Assembly: GCF_001984195.1 (NCBI RefSeq)
Contig: NZ_MTQN01000006.1
Coordinates: forward strand, 62,001-126,000
Length of the DNA: 64,000 nt
Source of the DNA: Kribbella sp. ALI-6-A
GTDB taxonomy: Bacteria > Actinomycetota > Actinomycetes > Propionibacteriales > Kribbellaceae
Direction of reading: 5' to 3'
Both the position numbers and the translations under genes were made by a program. Below are positions 45,082 to 53,295 of the stretch, one piece after another (the stretch's first letter is position 1; every line of letters starts with the position of its first letter). A model generated the notes under the pieces. That model worked only from the letters and a program-made list of their open reading frames with translations. It was not told the origin of the DNA and made no database searches.

Positions 45082-46665
45082 TCACTGCTTGTTCTTGTCG
45101 TCCCCGTCGATCAGGTTCTTGAAGGCGTCCGGCAGCTCGAAGTTGCTGTTGCCGAGCTGACCGCCGAACGCGGCCGGCAGCTCGCCCGGCGCGGGCTCGG
45201 CCGGCTGCGAGGGACCCTGGTTGGCCCGCTTGGCCGGGTTGCCCGAGCCGCGCTTGGACTTGCCCTTCTTCGCCTGCTGCTTGCCCTTCTTGCCGCCGCC
45301 CATGCCCGGCATTCCGGGCATTCCCGGCATCCCTGGCATGCCCGGCATGCCCTTGCCGCTGGCCATCGCCGACATCATCTTGCGGGCCTCGAAGAACCGC
45401 TCGACCAGGCCGCTGACGGTGGCCACCTCGGTGCCCGAACCCTTCGCGATCCGGGCCCGGCGGGAGCCGTTGATGATGTGCGGATCGGCCCGCTCGGCCG
45501 GCGTCATCGAGTGGATGACCGCCTCGATCCGGTCGATCTCGCGCTCGTCGAAGTTCTCCAGCTGGTCCTTGAACTGGGCCGCGCCGGGCAGCATGCCGAA
45601 GATCTTGGTCAGCGGGCCCATCTTGCGCACCGACTGCATCTGGGCGAGGAAGTCGTCCAGGGTGAAGTCCTTGCCGCCCTTCTTCTGCAGCTTGGCGGCG
45701 GTCTTGGCGGCCTGGTCGGCGTCGAAGGTCCGCTCGGCCTGCTCGATCAGGCTCATCACGTCGCCCATGCCGAGGATGCGAGACGCCATCCGGTCGGGGT
45801 GGAAGACGTCGAAGTCCTCGAGCTTCTCGCCGTTCGAGGCGAACATCACCTGGCGGCCGGTGACCTGCGCGATCGACAGCGCGGCACCACCGCGGGCGTC
45901 GCCGTCCAGCTTGGACAGCACCACGCCGTCGAAGCCGACGCCGTCCAGGAAGGCCTGCGCGGTGACCACCGCGTCCTGACCGATCATCGCGTCGACGACG
46001 AACAGGATCTCGTCCGGCGTCACCGCGTCCCGGATGTCCGCGGCCTGCTGCATCAGCTCGGCGTCGACACCCAGCCGGCCGGCCGTGTCGACGATCACGA
46101 CGCTGTACTGCTTGGTCCGCGCCTCGTCCATCGCCTGCTTGGCGACCTGCACCGGGTCACCGACACCGTTGCCCGGCTCCGGCGCGAACACCGGTACGCC
46201 GGCCCGGTCACCGACCACCTGCAGCTGCGTCACGGCGTTCGGACGCTGCAGGTCGGCCGCGACCAGCATCGGCGTCTGGTGCCGCGTCTCCTTCAGCCAC
46301 TTCGCCAGCTTGCCCGCGAGCGTCGTCTTACCGGCACCCTGCAGACCCGCCAGCATGATCACCGTCGGCGGCCGCTTGGCCATCCGCAGCTCACGCGTCT
46401 CGCCACCGAGGATCTTGACCAGTTCCTCGTTGACGATCTTGATCACCTGCTGCGCCGGGTTCAGCCCACCCCGCACCTCGGCCCCACTGGCCCGCTCCTT
46501 GACGGCAGCGATGAACTCCTTCACCACCGGCAACGCGACATCGGCCTCCAGCAACGCGATCCGGATCTCCCGGGCGGTCGCGTCGATGTCGGCGTCGGTC
46601 AGCCTGCCCTTCCCCCGCAAGTTCTTGAACGCAGCGGAAAGCCGATCGGAAAGCGTGTCGAACAC
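45082..46665 (-). CDS. ffh: signal recognition particle protein Ffh
   Basis: SRP54 homologue of 527 residues. N-domain, then the GTPase G domain with GLQGAGKTTLAGKLAKW (P-loop) and DTAGRLGVD, and a Met-rich M domain. The C-terminal M domain continues into a GMPGMPGMPG run, a Lys-rich stretch (KKGKQQAKKGKSKRG) and an acidic end. GTG start. It recognises signal sequences with the SRP RNA, which is not in this window. Confidence 0.96.
   Translation of the reverse strand: MFDTLSDRLSAAFKNLRGKGRLTDADIDATAREIRIALLEADVALPVVKEFIAAVKERASGAEVRGGLNPAQQVIKIVNEELVKILGGETRELRMAKRPPTVIMLAGLQGAGKTTLAGKLAKWLKETRHQTPMLVAADLQRPNAVTQLQVVGDRAGVPVFAPEPGNGVGDPVQVAKQAMDEARTKQYSVVIVDTAGRLGVDAELMQQAADIRDAVTPDEILFVVDAMIGQDAVVTAQAFLDGVGFDGVVLSKLDGDARGGAALSIAQVTGRQVMFASNGEKLEDFDVFHPDRMASRILGMGDVMSLIEQAERTFDADQAAKTAAKLQKKGGKDFTLDDFLAQMQSVRKMGPLTKIFGMLPGAAQFKDQLENFDEREIDRIEAVIHSMTPAERADPHIINGSRRARIAKGSGTEVATVSGLVERFFEARKMMSAMASGKGMPGMPGMPGMPGMPGMGGGKKGKQQAKKGKSKRGSGNPAKRANQGPSQPAEPAPGELPAAFGGQLGNSNFELPDAFKNLIDGDDKNKQ
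45300..45358 (-). repeat. GMPGMPG coding repeat in ffh
   Basis: About five tandem 9-bp units (CAT-GCC-CGG-like on the plus strand) encode a Gly-Met-Pro run at the Ffh M-domain. Methionine-rich in keeping with signal-sequence binding. Confidence 0.7.
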
Positions 46666-46913
46666 AGCAAAGTCCGTTTCTTCAGTCGAACCCAGACAAC
46701 TCGACGAGTCTACCGGGCGCCCGCACCCGCCCGGACCCCGCTGACCGATGAGGGCCGGCGCGAGGACTCTCGCCCTCGAGTCAGCCGTCGACAGGCGGCC
46801 GAGACCGACGCGACGCCCTCACCCGAAGCTGTGGACAATGTCGGCGGTCCGATCGCGGATTCGGATACTTTGCCTACGTCAGGCGACGCCGTCACGGAGG
46901 AGGGCCAGGTCGA

Positions 46914-47354
46914 ATGCCACTCGACGCCCATGAATTCACCTTGGCTCTCGCGCACGCGAAAGAGCATCTCGAGCAGGACCCGACCGTCGATGTCGCCGCC
47001 GAGCAGGATCGATTGAGAGCGCTGGTTCCGGCCGACGCCTCCGAGGACGACAAGCGCTGGACGACGATCCTGATCGATCGTCTGGCCGAGCCGCCGCCGG
47101 CACCACCTCAGCGGAGCGCGCTCTACGATCAGGCCGCTGAGATCCACGCGGCCGCGTTCGCAGCCGAGGGAAGCATCGACGAGCAGATCGCCACCGCTCG
47201 CGAAGCCCGCCGACGCATCTTCGCACTCGCCGAGCAGGCAGATGAGGACGAGGCAGCCGACATCCGGGCGATGACCAGACCGCTCGAGCACTGGGAGAAC
47301 GAACTGCGCGACCCTCCGTGGCCGATCGAGGGATCGCGCGGACAGGGCAGCTGA
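46914..47354 (+). CDS. cassette 1 small helical protein
   Basis: A 146-residue, mostly alpha-helical, acidic protein with no recognisable domain. It shares with three later copies the layout MPLD.., a Val-Pro-x-Asp-Ala (LRALVPADASEDDKRW) segment, ALYDQAAEIHAAAF, EGSIDEQIA and MTRPLEHWENELR. It lacks Cys and a signal peptide. It is the most diverged of the four copies. GGAGGAGGG lies about 10 bp upstream of the ATG. It ends 3 bp before the metalloprotein gene. Function unknown. Confidence 0.75.
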   Translation: MPLDAHEFTLALAHAKEHLEQDPTVDVAAEQDRLRALVPADASEDDKRWTTILIDRLAEPPPAPPQRSALYDQAAEIHAAAFAAEGSIDEQIATAREARRRIFALAEQADEDEAADIRAMTRPLEHWENELRDPPWPIEGSRGQGS

Positions 47355-47357
47355 GCG

Positions 47358-48404
47358 ATGGGCGGCAGCGACTCGATTGTCTCCCCCGGGTCCGCCACCT
47401 ATCGCGAATTCGTTCGGCTGTACGCCGTAGCGTCTCGGATCGCACCGACTCCGGTCGACCGTTGGAGCGGGGTGCTCCGTGCGTTGCACACGCCGCCGGG
47501 CGAGCCGGAGCGGTGGGGCGCCTTCGACCCGAGATCGGGCGACATCAGCCTGTCGGCCGAGCTCGTCCTGCCCCATCTCACTGGCCCGGCCCCTGGTGTC
47601 GCCGGTCCCGCGCAGGGACAGGCGCTCGCAACCGTTCTCCACGAAGCGACCCATGCCCGGATGGAGACCGATGCGCCGCATGAGCCGAACGCAGTCCGCA
47701 CGAACGAGTCTCTGGGACTGATCGAGGCGTTCGCCGAGTACCGCGCCGTTCAGCAGTTCGAGACGTTCGCTGTCGCCGCCGGATACCCGGACGTCTACCT
47801 GACCACACCGCAGTACCCGGGGTGGTACGCCGCGATGGACGATCTGGTCCGCCAGGTCTCCGGTCCGGTCAAGAGCCGCGCGGCGTTCCTCGACGAGGCG
47901 ATCCGCGGTCCCGGCGCCATGCACTTCGACCAACTCGCCGACAGCGTCGTCAAGAACCGGCTGACGCACGACGTTCCGGCCGGCGAGAAGGACCAGCGCG
48001 CAGCCCGGGCGGCTCTGATCCCAGCGATGGCTCACCGCCTGTGGCCGTCGCTGCGAGCCCGACCGGCTGAATCGGGCTTGATGGTCGCCAACGAGATCCG
48101 GCAGCACCTCGACGCGCAGGTGGACAAGATCCGTCACTACTACCGCGGCAGCCCGGGCCAGCCGTATCCGGCGGAAGCGCCCAACCCGACTGCCATACAG
48201 CTGTCTCCCGATAACGGCTTAGCAATGAGCGATCCGAAAGGTCGCACGGAGCCTGCGGCTGGTGTCGACCTGCGATTCCTGAGCGGCCAGGCGCCCGCAT
48301 CCGGCGCCACGGCAAGGAGACCGTCGCTGGGTCAGGGAGCCCGCGGCTCGGGAGGACCGGTCCGGCGAGACCCGCACCGCGGCACGGATCGCGACCGGAG
48401 CTGA
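47358..48404 (+). CDS. cassette 1 putative zinc metalloprotein (HEATH)
   Basis: A 348-residue protein. The zinc-binding-like motif is VLHEATHA (His95, Glu96, His99) followed after 23 residues by Glu123 in LIEAFAEYRA, the spacing seen in gluzincin-type metallopeptidases. Before it lies a WGAFDPRSGDISLS strand pair. The C-terminal tail reads LRFLSGQAPASGAT then RRPSLGQGARG. No signal peptide or membrane helix. I recognise no named family; a peptidase role is inferred from HExxH only. Partner of the preceding small gene. Confidence 0.75.
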   Translation: MGGSDSIVSPGSATYREFVRLYAVASRIAPTPVDRWSGVLRALHTPPGEPERWGAFDPRSGDISLSAELVLPHLTGPAPGVAGPAQGQALATVLHEATHARMETDAPHEPNAVRTNESLGLIEAFAEYRAVQQFETFAVAAGYPDVYLTTPQYPGWYAAMDDLVRQVSGPVKSRAAFLDEAIRGPGAMHFDQLADSVVKNRLTHDVPAGEKDQRAARAALIPAMAHRLWPSLRARPAESGLMVANEIRQHLDAQVDKIRHYYRGSPGQPYPAEAPNPTAIQLSPDNGLAMSDPKGRTEPAAGVDLRFLSGQAPASGATARRPSLGQGARGSGGPVRRDPHRGTDRDRS

Positions 48405-48416
48405 CTTCTCCCGCAC

Positions 48417-48475
48417 TTGTGGATAAGTCCGGTCGCACATCGTGCCGAACAGCTAGCGTTTCACCGACGACCCAC
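48417..48475 (+). promoter_or_regulatory. cassette 2 promoter-like block
   Basis: TTGTGGAT (48417-48424), then GGTCG (48431-48435), an 18-bp spacer, then TAGCGT (48454-48459) followed by TTCACC. The GTG of the small gene is 29 bp beyond. The same block precedes cassettes 3 and 4 with identical 18-bp spacing. Confidence 0.55.
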
Positions 48476-48488
48476 CGAAGGAGCTTCT

Positions 48489-48965
48489 GTGCCCCTGGAC
48501 ATCGCGAAGTTCAACACCGCGTTCAACCGGGCCCGGGATCGAGTTCGGAGCGATGGGGCCGCTCAGGTCGCGGTCGAGCAGGCGGAGTTGCGCGCGTTGG
48601 TGCCGGACGACGCGTCGGAGCACGACAAAAAGTGGACCGCCGAACTGATCGACGCACTGGCCGCGCCGCCGGAGCCCGAGCGACAGTGGAGCGAGCTCTA
48701 CCACGAGGCGGGCCGAATCCACGTCGCCGCTTACCCGGTCGAGGGCACCGTCGACGAGCAGATCGCCGCCCTCAACGCGGCCCGCCGGAGGATCTGGGAG
48801 ATCGCGGATCGTGCCGCCGAGGACGAAGCGCCCCACATCCGCGCCATGACGCGGGTCCTCGAGCACGTCGAGCACCTCGAGCAAGAGTTGCGCAATCCGG
48901 CCTGCCTGACTGACGCCGGCGGCTTGGTTGTGCCGCGGGACGCGCGACGGCCCGACCGAACGTAA
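48489..48965 (+). CDS. cassette 2 small helical protein
   Basis: A 158-residue copy of the small protein. LDIAKFN, ELYHEAGRIHVAAY, EGTVDEQIAALNAARRRIW and IRAMTRVLEH mark it as a close paralogue of cassettes 3 and 4 and a distant one of cassette 1. The GTG start follows AAGGAG with 6 bp. Its C-terminus is changed: the shifted frame reads past the point where cassette 3 stops, so the last about 25 residues are unrelated to the other copies. Confidence 0.7.
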   Translation: MPLDIAKFNTAFNRARDRVRSDGAAQVAVEQAELRALVPDDASEHDKKWTAELIDALAAPPEPERQWSELYHEAGRIHVAAYPVEGTVDEQIAALNAARRRIWEIADRAAEDEAPHIRAMTRVLEHVEHLEQELRNPACLTDAGGLVVPRDARRPDRT

Positions 48966-49808
48966 CGCCGTGCGCTCGCGAATCTGGACTGCCGGAATGG
49001 GGGACTGGTAGAGCTCCCGGACTTCGAGCTGTACGCCGCGGCCGCGGGCTATCCCGGTCTTGTCGTCGCCCGTCCGCAGTACGCCGGAGCCTTCGCCGCC
49101 ATGGATGATCTCGTCGGCCAGGTCACCGGTCCGGCGCTCGATCGGCACGCCTTTCTCGAAGACGCCGTCCGCGGACCCGGCGCCATGCACTTCGACCAAC
49201 TGGCGAACGCCGCTGTCCGGAATCGTCTCGCGGAGGTCGTTCCACCAAACGCCGACGATCAGCTCCGGGTCAGGGCGGCGTTGATCGCAACGATGACCCA
49301 TCCGCTCTGGGTGACACTGCTGCACGATCGACCACCGGACGTCGGACGCATGGTCGCGCACGAGATCCGACAGAGCTTGAACCAGAAGATCGACGAGATC
49401 CGCCAGCACTATCGCGCCCAGCCGGGGCAGCCGTTCCCAGCGGAAGGACCGAACGCAAAGGCCGCGCGGGTTGCTGAAGGCAACAGGTTGGCGGCGTTGC
49501 CGGCGCCGAATAGAAGTGATCGGGTCGACAGGTCCGCACCCGATTCGGGCGGGCGGGTCGATGAGCCGTCGCCGGGCGACGGTGACCGGGTCGACGGAGC
49601 GGTGCGGGGCGGGCGGACGCCTGCGGAGGGGCGCGGCTCGGAGCTGCGGTTCCCGGACGGGGTGGCTCCTGCCGCTGGAGCGACGGCACGGCGACCTTCG
49701 CTGGGGCAGGGGGCGCGGGGCAGCGCGGGAAGGGCCGGCGACCGGAGTCAGGGGTGGAGCGGGTGTAACCGTTTGACGGCCAGCGGTGGGCGCGCAACAG
49801 CGGGCTGA
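48966..49808 (+). pseudogene. cassette 2 metalloprotein remnant, zinc core lost
   Basis: After a short GLVVPRDA trace of the usual N-terminus, the frame jumps directly to ELPDFELYAAAAGYPG, which matches the middle of the intact copies. About 110 residues carrying HEATH and the following Glu are gone. The remaining C-terminal two-thirds, including GGRTPAEGRGSELRF and RRPSLGQGARG, is well preserved and close to cassette 3. A 235-codon frame from ATG 49101 could still be translated, but it would have no zinc site. Confidence 0.75.
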
Positions 49809-49897
49809 CGCGCGCCTGGGTGCCGGGCTCGGGTCCAGGGGTCTGCGACGCGAGACGGAGCCCGATCGGGAGGTTGCTGGCTCCACCCTGCGATGAC

Positions 49898-49965
49898 CTG
49901 TGGATATCTCCGGTCGGCCAGTACTGTCTGCCGCTAGCGTTTCACCTACAGTCCGGACCGAAGGA
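49898..49965 (+). promoter_or_regulatory. cassette 3 promoter-like block
   Basis: CTGTGGAT (49898-49905), GGTCG (49912-49916), 18-bp spacer, TAGCGT (49935-49940) with TTCACC after it. Same layout as cassettes 2 and 4. Confidence 0.55.
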
Positions 49966-49971
49966 GATCCC

Positions 49972-50391
49972 GTGCCCCTGGACATCGCGAAGTTCAACTC
50001 GGCGTACACCGACGCGCGGGATCGGGTGGAACGTGAGCAGGCCGACGTGGCGACTCAGCAGACTCACCTGCGGACCCTCGTTCCGGAGGACGCGACCCAA
50101 GAGCATCGTGATTGGGCCGAGTACCTGATCGCCTCGCTGGCCCGACCGCCCGCGCCGCCCAGGCAGTGGAGTGAGCTCTACCACGAAGCGGGACGGATTC
50201 AGGTCGCTGCGTACCAGGCCGAAGGAACCGTCGAGGAACAGATTGCGGCGCTGCGGGAGGCTCGGCGACGGATCTGGGAGATCGCAGATCGCGCGGCGGA
50301 GGACGAGGCGCCGCACATCAGAGCCATGACTCGGTCGATGGAGCACATCGAAGACGGGCTGCGGAACCCGTTGTGGCCGCAGGACGACTGA
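49972..50391 (+). CDS. cassette 3 small helical protein
   Basis: A 139-residue copy beginning MPLDIAKFNSAYTDARDRVE. LVPEDATQEHRDW, WSELYHEAGRIQVAAYQ and EGTVEEQIAALREARRRIW follow. GTG start after AAGGAG. Ends NPLWPQDD with TGA, 3 bp before the GTG of the metalloprotein, so the pair is probably co-transcribed and perhaps translationally coupled. Predicted amphipathic helices may mediate contact with the partner. Function unknown. Confidence 0.75.
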   Translation: MPLDIAKFNSAYTDARDRVEREQADVATQQTHLRTLVPEDATQEHRDWAEYLIASLARPPAPPRQWSELYHEAGRIQVAAYQAEGTVEEQIAALREARRRIWEIADRAAEDEAPHIRAMTRSMEHIEDGLRNPLWPQDD

Positions 50392-50394
50392 CGC

Positions 50395-51522
50395 GTGCAG
50401 AGCGGCTTGCCCCTCGTACCGCGCGAAGCCGCGGTCTACCGGGAGTTCGAGCGGCTGTACCACCTCGCCCGCACGCTGCGTCCGACGGCCACGGATCGCT
50501 GGACCGGTGACCTCGTCGCGGGTGGAACGGAAAGCTGGGGAAGCGTCGACAGGAAGTCCGGCGCGATCACTCTGTCCGCCCAGCACGTGCTCCGCCATCT
50601 CCGCGGCTCGGATTCCCGGGGCGGTGCGGACCAGCAGGCACAGGCACTCGCCACGATCCTGCACGAAGCGACGCACGCGGGGATGGCTCTGGAAGCACCG
50701 ACGGCGGCCAACGCCGTTCACAGGAACCTGATGTGGAACGTCATGGAGGGCGTCGCGGAAGTGAGGGCTATGGCCGACATTCCGGCCTTCGCGGTGCTCG
50801 CCGGATACGGCGAACTCCCAGTGCCGCCGCCTCAGTACCCCGCGCCGTACTCAGCGATCGATGGACTCTTGAAGCAGGCGTCAGGTCCTCGCCGAGGACG
50901 CGGTTCTCTGCTTGACGCACTGTCCCGCGGTCCGGGCGCGCTGCACCTCGACGAACTGGCGGACGGCGTGCTGCAGAACCGGCTGGCCGACGTCGTCCCT
51001 GTGGGTGACCAGCAGGCCGTCCGGGCGGCACTGATCGAGCCGATGCTGCATCCTGCGTGGGGTCATATCGGCAAGATGGCGAGCGGCATCGGCGAGAGTG
51101 TCGCGCGCGATATCCAGATCAAGCTGAACTCCACCGTCGACGAGATCCGCCAGCACTATCGCGCCCAGCCCGGGCAGCCGTTCCCGGCGGAAGGACCGAA
51201 CGCCGAGGCAGCGGGGATTGCTGATGGCAACAGGTTGGCGGTGTTGCCGGCGCCGAATGCGAGTGATCGGGTCGACAGGTCCGCCCCGGCTGCGGGCGGG
51301 CGGCCTGATGGGTCGTCGCCGGAAATCGGCGATCAAGTCGACGGGGCGGGCCGCGGCGGGCGGACACCTGCGGAGGGGCGCGGCTCGGAGATGCGGTTTC
51401 TGGACGGGGTGGCGCCTGCCGCTGGAGCGACGGCACGGCGGCCTTCGCTGGGGCAGGGAACTCGAGGCGCGGCGCAGCGCGCGAAGGGCCGGCGACCGGA
51501 GTCAGGGGTGGAGCGCGAGTAA
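50395..51522 (+). CDS. cassette 3 putative zinc metalloprotein (HEATH)
   Basis: The longest intact copy, 375 residues. HEATHA gives His90, Glu91, His94; Glu118 in VMEGVAEVRAM is 23 residues after the second His. WGSVDRKSGAITLS precedes it. A variable, Asp/Gly/Arg/Ser-rich linker (about 270-330) leads to the conserved tail MRFLDGVAPAAGAT...RRPSLGQGTRG. GTG start. It is intact where cassette 2 is broken. Cytosolic by sequence; substrate unknown. Confidence 0.75.
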   Translation: MQSGLPLVPREAAVYREFERLYHLARTLRPTATDRWTGDLVAGGTESWGSVDRKSGAITLSAQHVLRHLRGSDSRGGADQQAQALATILHEATHAGMALEAPTAANAVHRNLMWNVMEGVAEVRAMADIPAFAVLAGYGELPVPPPQYPAPYSAIDGLLKQASGPRRGRGSLLDALSRGPGALHLDELADGVLQNRLADVVPVGDQQAVRAALIEPMLHPAWGHIGKMASGIGESVARDIQIKLNSTVDEIRQHYRAQPGQPFPAEGPNAEAAGIADGNRLAVLPAPNASDRVDRSAPAAGGRPDGSSPEIGDQVDGAGRGGRTPAEGRGSEMRFLDGVAPAAGATARRPSLGQGTRGAAQRAKGRRPESGVERE

Positions 51523-51660
51523 CCGTCGGACGGTCAGCGGAGAGCCCGCCACCAGTTGGCTGAGCTCCGCCTAGGTGCCGGGCCCGGGAGCGCCGATCCA
51601 GGGACTCGCGACGTGAGACGAGGCCCGATCAGGAGGTCGCTGACTCCGTCCTGTGATGAC

Positions 51661-51728
51661 CTGTGGATGACGGCGGTCGCCCAACGCGCCGAACGGCTAG
51701 CGTTTCACCAGACATCTCAACCGAAGGA
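51661..51728 (+). promoter_or_regulatory. cassette 4 promoter-like block
   Basis: CTGTGGAT (51661-51668), GGTCG (51675-51679), 18-bp spacer, TAGCGT (51698-51703) and TTCACC. Same layout as cassettes 2 and 3. Confidence 0.55.
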
Positions 51729-51734
51729 GAAGCC

Positions 51735-52172
51735 GTGCCTCTGGACATCGCGAAGTTCAACTCGGTGTACACCGACGCGCGGGGTCGCGTGCGGCGGGAG
51801 GGCGCGGACGTGGCCGCAGAGCAGGCTCGGTTGCTGGAGCTGATACCGGACGACGCCGCCGATGACGACCTTCGTTGGGCCAAGACGCTGATCGCCTCGT
51901 TGGCCGAGCCGCCTGCTCCACCGCGTGAGTACAGCGAGCTGTACCACGAGGCCGGGCGGATCCAGGCCGCTGCGTACCAGGTCCAGGGCACGGTCGAGGA
52001 GCAGATCGAGGCGCTCGCCACGGCGCGGCGGAAGATCTGGGAGATCGCCGATCGCGCCGACCGTGACGAGGCGCCGGACATCAGGGCGATGACGCGATCG
52101 ATGGAGCACGTGGAGGACGGGCTGCGCAACCCGTTGTGGCCGGCAGACGATCAGCCAGGACAGAACAGCTGA
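51735..52172 (+). CDS. cassette 4 small helical protein
   Basis: A 145-residue copy of the small protein. MPLDIAKFNSVYTDARGRV start, LIPDDAADDDLRW, YSELYHEAGRIQAAAYQ and EGLRNP-type end (EDGLRNPLWPADD). GTG start after AAGGAG. Four bp separate it from the metalloprotein GTG. Confidence 0.75.
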   Translation: MPLDIAKFNSVYTDARGRVRREGADVAAEQARLLELIPDDAADDDLRWAKTLIASLAEPPAPPREYSELYHEAGRIQAAAYQVQGTVEEQIEALATARRKIWEIADRADRDEAPDIRAMTRSMEHVEDGLRNPLWPADDQPGQNS

Positions 52173-52176
52173 TCTG

Positions 52177-53229
52177 GTGGACACTCGCGCGCACCTCGTA
52201 CCGCGCGGAACCCCCGTCTACAAGGAGTTCGAGCGGCTTTACCACCTGGCGCGGGCCTTGCGTCCGACCACCACGGACCGTTGGAACCGCGAACTCCTCG
52301 CCGGGGGAAGCGGGAACTGGGGCAGCGTCGACAGACAGTCGGGTGCGATCACCTTGTCCGACCAGCACGTGCTGCGTCATCTGCGCGGCTCGGGCTTCTC
52401 GAGTATGGCCTCTGAGCAGGCCCAGGCGTTGGCGACGATCCTGCACGAAGCCACTCACGCGGGGATGGAACTCGACGCCCCGCAAGCCCGTAATGCGGTC
52501 CGGAGCAATCTCATCTGGAACATCATGGAGGGTGTCGCCGAGGTGCGAGCGATGGCCGACCTCGAGGCCTTCGCGGATCGGGCCGGGTACGGCGGCCTAC
52601 CCGTTCCGAAACCTCAATACCCCGCCCCGTACGCCGCGATCGAGGGGCTGATCGTTCAGGCTTCCGGACCACGGAAGGGCGATGGTGCGTTGCTCGACGA
52701 GCTGTCCCGCGGACCTGGCGTGCTCCACCTGGACTGCCTGGCCGACGGCGTTCTGCAGAATCGCCTGGCCGATGTCGTACCTGCGGGCGACCACCAGGCG
52801 GTTCGAGCGGCACTGATCAGGCCCATGCTGCACCCGGCCTGGACCGAGATCCGGCATATGGGCAGCAGCATCGGGGCAAGCGTGGCACAGGACATCGCCG
52901 TCAAGGTCAACTCAGCGGTCGACGCGATCCGCGGGCACTACGCGTCCGGACGGAACGGTCCGTTCCCGGGCGACGTCTTCGATCCAGCAGCGCGGGAACG
53001 AGGCGGCGGGGCGTCATCGGATCCGAACCGTCGAACGAACGGGTTGGCCCGTGGTGCTGGGATGCCCTCGACGGCGGCGCAGAACGAGGTCCCGGAGATT
53101 CGGTTCTTGAACGGGGTGGCACCCGCGGCGGGGGCTACGAGCAGGCGGCCGTCGTTGGGGCAGGGAGCGCGGGGAGCGGGTAGGCCGATGCCGCCGAATC
53201 CGGAGCGTACGACGGAGCGTGACCGCTAG
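52177..53229 (+). CDS. cassette 4 putative zinc metalloprotein (HEATH)
   Basis: A 350-residue copy with HEATHA (His90, Glu91, His94) and Glu118 in IMEGVAEVRAM. N-terminal VPRGTPVYKEFERLYHLARA and WGSVDRQSGAITLS match cassette 3. The linker is shorter than in cassette 3. The tail IRFLNGVAPAAGAT...RRPSLGQGARG is conserved. Last copy of the array. Function unknown. Confidence 0.75.
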   Translation: MDTRAHLVPRGTPVYKEFERLYHLARALRPTTTDRWNRELLAGGSGNWGSVDRQSGAITLSDQHVLRHLRGSGFSSMASEQAQALATILHEATHAGMELDAPQARNAVRSNLIWNIMEGVAEVRAMADLEAFADRAGYGGLPVPKPQYPAPYAAIEGLIVQASGPRKGDGALLDELSRGPGVLHLDCLADGVLQNRLADVVPAGDHQAVRAALIRPMLHPAWTEIRHMGSSIGASVAQDIAVKVNSAVDAIRGHYASGRNGPFPGDVFDPAARERGGGASSDPNRRTNGLARGAGMPSTAAQNEVPEIRFLNGVAPAAGATSRRPSLGQGARGAGRPMPPNPERTTERDR

Positions 53230-53255
53230 TGGAAGCACCCCAGATGGCCTAGGGT

Positions 53256-53283
53256 TAACCACTCAGGCATCCACTAGTGGTTA
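53256..53283. promoter_or_regulatory. inverted repeat upstream of arginase-like gene
   Basis: TAACCACT (53256-53263) is inversely repeated as AGTGGTTA (53276-53283) with a 12-bp centre. Its edge is 13 bp before the GTG at 53296. A related AGTGG lies at 53228-53232. Possible operator, weak. Confidence 0.3.
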
Positions 53284-53295
53284 GGGGCGGCGACG

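Noticed and set aside
48417..51703. Intercassette repeats as insertion-sequence ends
   Set aside because: No transposase, no terminal inverted repeats and no target duplications; they lie in promoter position in each case.
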